Of a DNA stretch of 64,000 nucleotides, positions 62,301 through 64,000 are shown piece by piece. This DNA comes from Chaunax sp. Z400 (Eukaryota; Chordata; Actinopteri; Lophiiformes; Chaunacidae). The notes below the pieces were generated by a model. It was not told the origin of the DNA. It searched no databases and worked only from the letters and a program-made list of their open reading frames with translations. Both the position numbers and the translations under genes were made by a program. Each line of letters opens with the position of its first letter. Positions within the stretch are counted from its first letter, which is position 1. The stretch covers positions 30,093,194-30,157,193 of the forward strand of contig CM075192.1 of assembly GCA_037577475.1 (NCBI GenBank), written 5' to 3'.

Positions 62301-64000
62301 GGGGAGAGGGGTCCTCCTGGCCCTTGTGGTCCTCCTGGTCCCAGTGGTCCTGGAGGAATCCCAGGTTTTCCCGGTCCTCCTGGACCTCCTGGTCCTCCTG
62401 GTTGTCCCGGCATGGAGGGAGTCTGCGCTGAAGGAATAAAAGGCGAACATGGATTCTCTGGAGGACGAGGACCCAAAGGTGATGAAACACATGGTGTTTG
62501 TAGCTGATTCTGTGATGCTACTCAGCCAATCACATGTAGCTCAAGTGTCTCAATTCAGGAGCCCCATCCTTCGTACCTGAGCGGTCTATGACGGCAATGT
62601 AAGCCAATATAAGAAATTAGTGAAGTCTGTCTCTCTGTAGGTCAGCCAGGCCCTCAAGGTCCTCCTGGCCCGCCAGGTCCTGGATTTAAAGGAGAGAAGG
62701 GACACAAAGGAGCAACAGGTGACCAAGGACCACCTGGATGCCCTGGTGACCCTGGCCCACGAGGCATACCGGTCAGTACATCCCAAAGCTATAACAGCTG
62801 AATCTATATAGACTCAATATCTAGTTTATCTTAGACTGTAGATCTTAGACTGACCAGATATTGTTAAACTGGAAGATTGGAAGAGTTCAGTAAAAGTTTT
62901 AGGAGTTAAATGCTATCAGTCACACAGTTCTTGTTCTTGGCAGGGTGAAGACAGACCACCAGGCCCACCCGGACTCAAAGGGTTGATGGGAGAAACTGGT
63001 GTCACAGGACCTGTTGGTAAGAATTCCAGTCAGATAGCCAGTACATTGAACAGCATAGTACCTCTGCAAAGGTTGAACAATCTTACACGTCTGTTTAGCT
63101 TGCCTGACCCATGGCCCACCTTCCTGCCAGGTTTTGTGGAAATCCGTCTGGTATATTTTGTGAAATGCAGACAAACAAACAAACAAACCAACCAACCAAT
63201 GGACTCGGGTGAAAACATAACCTCCTTGGCGGAGGTAACGGAGAACTTTCTACCAAGCACATCATCAGTTACCATCCTGGGGTGAACAGAAAAGTCTTCA
63301 TCATCATTTTTTTTAGGCCGGTTCTGAGTTTGAAACGAGGACAGAACAACTTTAGGGAGATAAACTTTGATGGGAGGGTATTTGGGAGGTATCAAATCTG
63401 ATATTTGTTGCTGCCTCACTGGTGCGTCTGAAGGCCGATCTTTTCATTGGGCACTGCCTCCGTCTTGTTTCAGGTTTGAAGGGGGACGATGGCTCACCAG
63501 GTAATGAAGGGTCAAGAGGACCTCCAGGACCTCCTGGGAGGAGAGGTAACACAGTGACATCAAACAGTGGACAGAAAACATTCAGTCACAGCTAATACTG
63601 CTACTGAGTACTAATACTACAGTGTCTCTGGTGATAGTACTGTCCTGTACTGCATTCTGGATGCTGGTAAAAGTACTTAATGTAGTAATAAATACTGCTC
63701 CTGCAGGCCAGAGGGGACAGGATGTATCCATGGAGATGATGTTGATACCAGGAGACAAAGGCTTAACTGGAGAGCAGGGACCCCCAGGACAAACAGGACC
63801 CCCAGGGGCACCAGGAAGACCTGGAGGTCCAGGTGAGTAATATTTCAGTGTGAGCAGCACAAATAGTTTCAGATTTGTATAGTATAAAGGCGCGTTTGTG
63901 TGTTCTGTGGCTGCAGGTCTGAAGGCCAGCAGGGGGAAGGCTGGTAAAGGAGGACAAGGTGGTCGCCACGGACTGAAAGGCTATCAGGGAGACCCAGGAT
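36868..64000 (+). CDS. col4a3: col4a3, collagen type IV alpha-3 chain (47 exons, 3' end beyond window)
   Basis: Divergent partner of col4a4. The first 4,228 coding nt (about 1,409 residues) are present: a 30-residue signal exon (MEAPGGPRRRIVLLLVLMLC), a four-Cys 7S exon and an interrupted Gly-X-Y domain. Phase is continuous through all 46 introns. Human alpha-3 is about 1,670 residues with 52 exons, so the missing part should be about five exons including NC1. Assignment to alpha-3 rests on the head-to-head position with an alpha-4 gene, the VCHCSGKSLCHCDG start (compare CVCKDKGQCFCDG in human alpha-3) and the GEVCTVCQ interruption (LLCTQC in human). Alpha-5 or alpha-1 would be the alternatives; the missing NC1 domain would settle it. 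The chain is unusually cysteine-rich in its C-terminal half. Individual exons are listed separately. Confidence 0.85.
37680..38405. repeat. 20-bp minisatellite GATGAGTTCTGGACTG
   Basis: About 36 imperfect copies of 'ctggatgagttctggactgg'-type units over 725 bp in col4a3 intron 1; blocks of several units are themselves duplicated (for example 37,735-37,860 and 38,045-38,170). Confidence 0.9.
38886..39298. repeat. (CA/CATA)n microsatellite, about 410 bp
   Basis: Mixed ACACAC/ATACAC repeat. It leaves several long minus-strand frames of CVCV/MCVC type that are repeat artefacts. Confidence 0.95.
39534..39822. mobile_element. Recurrent repeat family, copy 4
   Basis: 'acctccaccaaggcccaaca' to 'cctccttggcagaggtaac', with 'tttcatgcaaatccatccgt' and 'taatcctgctaacaaacaga' inside; located in col4a3 intron 1. 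Confidence 0.65.
39850..40260. mobile_element. Dispersed repeat, probable retroelement fragment
   Basis: Contains 'ctaccagaggggtgacattc' and 'gcccagatcccctccc', similar to abundant fish LINE-derived sequence. No intact frame; family unassigned. Confidence 0.45.
41105..41830. repeat. Degenerate CAAGTCCCAAGTCAAGACTGA tandem repeat
   Basis: About 725 bp of imperfect 'aagtcccaagtcaagactga' units, roughly 200 bp before col4a3 exon 2. Confidence 0.85.
42023..42079 (+). CDS. col4a3: col4a3 exon 2: 7S cysteines
   Basis: 57 nt, VCHCSGKSLCHCDGVKGQK; four cysteines as in the human alpha-3 7S start, with one extra residue between the pairs. 'ctctgcag' acceptor, 'gtgaga' donor. Confidence 0.9.
43209..43298 (+). 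CDS. col4a3: col4a3 exon 3
   Basis: 90 nt, GESGYLGYDGLPG to GSPGEK. Confidence 0.92.
43841..43885 (+). CDS. col4a3: col4a3 exon 4
   Basis: 45 nt, GNQGQAGGPGLKGSR. Confidence 0.92.
44032..44076 (+). CDS. col4a3: col4a3 exon 5
   Basis: 45 nt, GLPGKPGFPGPPGLP. Confidence 0.92.
44439..44501 (+). CDS. col4a3: col4a3 exon 6
   Basis: 63 nt, GLPGHEGSLG to GLPGCNGTK; GCNGTK is the conserved N-terminal helix Cys site (GCSGSK in human alpha-3). Confidence 0.93.
44606..44659 (+). CDS. col4a3: col4a3 exon 7
   Basis: 54 nt, GDVGYPGFPGFPGPVGLP. The following 117-nt intron is stop-free and in frame. Confidence 0.92.
44777..44803 (+). CDS. col4a3: col4a3 exon 8
   Basis: 27 nt, GQPGPQGAK, the smallest exon; 'gtttcag' acceptor, 'gtagga' donor. 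Confidence 0.88.
45709..45783 (+). CDS. col4a3: col4a3 exon 9 with interruption
   Basis: 75 nt, GDSLVYPIPQDIKG is a break, then GATGPRGPAGDD. Confidence 0.92.
46009..46071 (+). CDS. col4a3: col4a3 exon 10
   Basis: 63 nt, GLSGDPGEPG to GPAGHP. Confidence 0.92.
46171..46206 (+). CDS. col4a3: col4a3 exon 11
   Basis: 36 nt, GSLGLPGLAGEK; acceptor 'ttactaag' is weaker than its neighbours. Confidence 0.88.
46400..46915. repeat. 20-bp minisatellite GCACAAGTTAATATCTTTTT
   Basis: About 25 imperfect copies filling the intron between col4a3 exons 11 and 12. Confidence 0.9.
47069..47116 (+). CDS. col4a3: col4a3 exon 12
   Basis: 48 nt, GQEGPSPVIPGPRGQR with a one-residue break. Confidence 0.9.
47271..47345 (+). 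CDS. col4a3: col4a3 exon 13 with interruption
   Basis: 75 nt, GDQGPPGIPGQKG then IKLYAEGPKELK. The donor 'gtcggt' is weak and opens straight into a TCTG-rich satellite. Confidence 0.9.
47350..47995. repeat. TCTG satellite with TCTTTACATCTGTCTGTCC units
   Basis: Fills intron 13 of col4a3 starting 5 nt from the donor; units 'tctgtctttacatctgtctg' with 'tcctcc' variants. Stop-free in the host frame. Confidence 0.95.
48033..48077 (+). CDS. col4a3: col4a3 exon 14
   Basis: 45 nt, GEPGEVGQKGCLGLP, one helix Cys. Confidence 0.92.
48184..48246 (+). CDS. col4a3: col4a3 exon 15
   Basis: 63 nt, GVPGKPGVKG to GDPGPL. Confidence 0.92.
48416..48460 (+). CDS. col4a3: col4a3 exon 16
   Basis: 45 nt, GKPGKDGVPGELGER. 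Confidence 0.92.
48829..48882 (+). CDS. col4a3: col4a3 exon 17
   Basis: 54 nt, GDQGDRGFLGPPGIEGAM. Confidence 0.92.
48969..49010 (+). CDS. col4a3: col4a3 exon 18
   Basis: 42 nt, GEKGDRGFPGLPGE. Confidence 0.92.
49341..49422 (+). CDS. col4a3: col4a3 exon 19 with interruption
   Basis: 82 nt, TVWNRRLIKGQRG break, then GSCGRPG (one Cys); first exon to end in a split Gly codon, as expected at this point in the family. Confidence 0.9.
49548..49920. repeat. 20-24 bp minisatellite GACAGACGGGTGAGCTATCG
   Basis: About 17 copies, some with an inserted 'ctag', in the intron after col4a3 exon 19. Each unit contains GGGTGAG, a splice-donor-like word. Confidence 0.9.
50339..50374 (+). CDS. col4a3: col4a3 exon 20
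   Basis: 36 nt, GLIGFPGLQGEPG. Confidence 0.9.
50388..50470. repeat. CTGT/CTGC microsatellite
   Basis: Tetranucleotide repeat starting about 10 nt after the donor of col4a3 exon 20. Confidence 0.9.
51112..51276 (+). CDS. col4a3: col4a3 exon 21 with interruptions
   Basis: 165 nt, FALPGPPG, GPMIIGPPG and GGGGAEGDPG; 'cctccag' acceptor, 'gtgacg' donor. Confidence 0.92.
52538..52630 (+). CDS. col4a3: col4a3 exon 22
   Basis: 93 nt, DFLEGEVGRPG to GEDGETG. Confidence 0.92.
52722..52817 (+). CDS. col4a3: col4a3 exon 23 with CxxC interruption
   Basis: 96 nt, GEKGEVCTVCQVVFGPPG; the CTVC break corresponds to LLCTQC of human alpha-3 and CFNC of alpha-5. Confidence 0.93.
53087..53157 (+). CDS. col4a3: col4a3 exon 24
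   Basis: 71 nt, GSSGFPGNKG to GLPGPE, ending in phase 0. Confidence 0.92.
53578..54148. mobile_element. Recurrent repeat family, copy 5
   Basis: Starts 'aagcttcgccaaggctccac' and ends 'ccacttcggtggaggtt'; contains 'agacaaacaaaccaaaccaa'. Longest copy, diverged. Confidence 0.55.
54333..54521 (+). CDS. col4a3: col4a3 exon 25
   Basis: 189 nt, GLFGIPGVTG, break GVMQRVGQKG, ends GQKGNP in phase 0. Confidence 0.93.
54682..54850 (+). CDS. col4a3: col4a3 exon 26
   Basis: 169 nt, GPLGEKGERG to GDPGNPG with the small break GIGTTGPPG. Confidence 0.93.
55813..55905 (+). CDS. col4a3: col4a3 exon 27
   Basis: 93 nt, GEKGSPGEIRTSPGDPG (break) to GNPGPDG. Confidence 0.92.
56194..56298 (+). CDS. col4a3: col4a3 exon 28
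   Basis: 105 nt, GVTGRPGDPG, break GGYSVQG, ends GFPGVKG. Confidence 0.92.
56399..56493 (+). CDS. col4a3: col4a3 exon 29
   Basis: 95 nt, GVKGVPGAPG, break LPSFGIKG, ends MPGPK in phase 0. Confidence 0.92.
56706..56856 (+). CDS. col4a3: col4a3 exon 30
   Basis: 151 nt, GDSGIGFPGQQG to GPPGPKG. Confidence 0.93.
57392..57505 (+). CDS. col4a3: col4a3 exon 31
   Basis: 114 nt, GQRGLDGVPG; helix Cys in IGLCLPGSPG; ends GVIGFTG. Confidence 0.93.
57719..57886 (+). CDS. col4a3: col4a3 exon 32
   Basis: 168 nt, GPRGPKGVRGDSG (an RGDS at 57742-57753) to GEPGSPG. The next intron is only 129 nt, stop-free and in frame. Confidence 0.92.
58016..58105 (+). CDS. col4a3: col4a3 exon 33
   Basis: 90 nt, GIRGDKGLPG to GQPGPKG; acceptor 'tgttttag', weak donor 'gtttct', followed by an 86-nt intron. 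Confidence 0.9.
58192..58326 (+). CDS. col4a3: col4a3 exon 34
   Basis: 135 nt, GQMGVDGVRG, break NQIAVEIYGDPG, ends GDPG split before 'gtactc'. Confidence 0.92.
58400..58505. repeat. Dispersed repeat, pair member A
   Basis: Shares 'cctttttattgtat-ccata' and 'agaactcag-tttgaggt' with 60,625-60,724; both lie in col4a3 introns in the same orientation. Confidence 0.55.
59272..59370 (+). CDS. col4a3: col4a3 exon 35
   Basis: 99 nt, GPIDLTGTKG to GSPGPQG. Confidence 0.92.
59504..59593 (+). CDS. col4a3: col4a3 exon 36
   Basis: 90 nt, GHPGDPGIDG, Cys in GTCGFDG, ends MGKPG. Confidence 0.92.
59835..59915. mobile_element. Palindromic Tc1-like mini-element
   Basis: 81 bp, 'tacagtaccagtcaatagtt' to 'tttgactggtagtgta'. 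The two halves are near-perfect inverted repeats, and the TA ends suit Tc1/mariner elements. Confidence 0.75.
59983..60122 (+). CDS. col4a3: col4a3 exon 37
   Basis: 140 nt, GFKGEKGLVGSCGQPG (Cys), break LSQPGPGAKG, ends GVPGEK. Confidence 0.92.
60430..60556 (+). CDS. col4a3: col4a3 exon 38
   Basis: 127 nt, GNPGRAGTPG, two Cys in GPCGPKG and GCRG; donor 'gtctga' is weak. Confidence 0.9.
60625..60724. repeat. Dispersed repeat, pair member B
   Basis: Second copy of the segment at 58,400-58,505. Both are followed downstream by an 'agagagtccccagagctgtt'-like segment (58,670 and 61,470), also seen at about 34,165. Confidence 0.55.
61654..61734 (+). CDS. col4a3: col4a3 exon 39
   Basis: 81 nt, GPPGSPGEKGCDG (Cys) to GPTGLTG. 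Confidence 0.92.
61909..62010 (+). CDS. col4a3: col4a3 exon 40
   Basis: 102 nt, GNKGAPGDPG to GEKGAMGG. Confidence 0.92.
62156..62203 (+). CDS. col4a3: col4a3 exon 41
   Basis: 48 nt, APGIGPRGTEGQKGSPG; breaks the repeat at its start like LLRAPPGPRG in human alpha-3. Confidence 0.9.
62293..62478 (+). CDS. col4a3: col4a3 exon 42, cysteine-rich
   Basis: 186 nt with four cysteines: GCVGERG, GPCGPPG, GCPGMEG and VCAEGIKG. Densest Cys exon of the gene; ends GRGPKG. Confidence 0.92.
62641..62771 (+). CDS. col4a3: col4a3 exon 43
   Basis: 131 nt, GQPGPQGPPG, Cys in GCPGDPG, ends RGIP in phase 0. Confidence 0.92.
62944..63016 (+). CDS. col4a3: col4a3 exon 44
   Basis: 73 nt, GEDRPPGPPG to GVTGPVG. 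Confidence 0.92.
63060..63239. mobile_element. Recurrent repeat family, copy 6
   Basis: 'acctctgcaaaggttgaaca' to 'cctccttggcggaggt', 180 bp, inverted ends 'acctc.gc.aagg' / 'ccttggcggaggt'; in col4a3 intron 44. Confidence 0.7.
63474..63545 (+). CDS. col4a3: col4a3 exon 45
   Basis: 72 nt, GLKGDDGSPG to GPPGRRG. Confidence 0.92.
63707..63832 (+). CDS. col4a3: col4a3 exon 46 with interruption
   Basis: 126 nt, GQRGQDVSMEMMLIPGDKG break, then regular Gly-X-Y to GRPGGPG. Confidence 0.92.
63917..64000 (+). CDS. col4a3: col4a3 exon 47, cut by window edge
   Basis: Starts GLKASRGKAG after 'gctgcag' and is still open at the last base (GYQGDPG). Confidence 0.9.

Noticed and set aside
62230..62492. 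Minus-strand frames with Gly-Pro-like repeats opposite col4a3 exon 42
   Set aside because: Antisense of Gly-X-Y coding reads as a collagen-like repeat; splice sites and phase support only the plus strand.
1..64000. tRNA, rRNA, CRISPR array, operon or bacterial features
   Set aside because: Nothing of the kind was seen; the tandem repeats lack conserved-repeat/unique-spacer structure.

Overview
This is animal (vertebrate) nuclear DNA, almost certainly from a ray-finned fish. The genes are split into dozens of small exons by GT-AG introns. The introns are full of CA/AT microsatellites, minisatellites, decayed non-LTR retrotransposons, hAT and Tc1-like elements and short terminal-inverted-repeat elements of the kind typical of teleosts. 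No bacterial, viral or CRISPR-like feature was seen.

The window holds two head-to-head type IV (basement-membrane) collagen genes. The minus-strand gene occupies about 2.4-35.85 kb and is read right to left. It is called col4a4 because its 7S exon (GPCAGRDCSTCQC), its collagen interruptions (for example PFEYVDPPEDLYIKG and GDCSCG) and its complete C-terminal NC1 domain (GYSLLYLEGQEKAH, HTGAGDEGGGQ) resemble human alpha-4(IV) best. Forty-five coding exons could be placed by splice sites, unbroken reading phase and Gly-X-Y periodicity, giving about 1,650 residues with no frameshift or stop. The exon carrying the start codon was not found.

The plus-strand gene starts at 36,868 and runs off the right edge. 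It is called col4a3 because it is the divergent partner of col4a4, has a four-cysteine 7S start (VCHCSGKSLCHC) and has the conserved CTVC interruption. Forty-seven exons (about 1,409 codons) are placed; the last few exons with its NC1 domain lie beyond 64,000. The two chains are expected to assemble with alpha-5(IV) into the alpha-3/4/5 network, as in kidney, eye and ear basement membranes of other vertebrates.

Layout: 1-2,412 is flank plus the col4a4 3' UTR; 2,413-24,483 is the densely packed col4a4 exon series; 24,484-35,725 holds two large 5' introns with retrotransposon debris; 35.85-36.7 kb is the presumed shared bidirectional promoter, which contains a transposon-like insertion; 36,868-42,022 is col4a3 exon 1 and a large repeat-rich first intron; 42,023-64,000 is the col4a3 exon series.

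Most notable observations: both residue positions that form the sulfilimine cross-link of collagen IV NC1 domains appear to be lost in this alpha-4 chain; the alpha-3 chain is unusually rich in triple-helix cysteines; a small hAT element with matching target-site duplications and an open fused transposase remnant lies 39 bp from a col4a4 exon; one repeat family with inverted ends recurs in introns and in the promoter; and a 687-nt satellite-filled intron is stop-free and in frame with its flanking exons.
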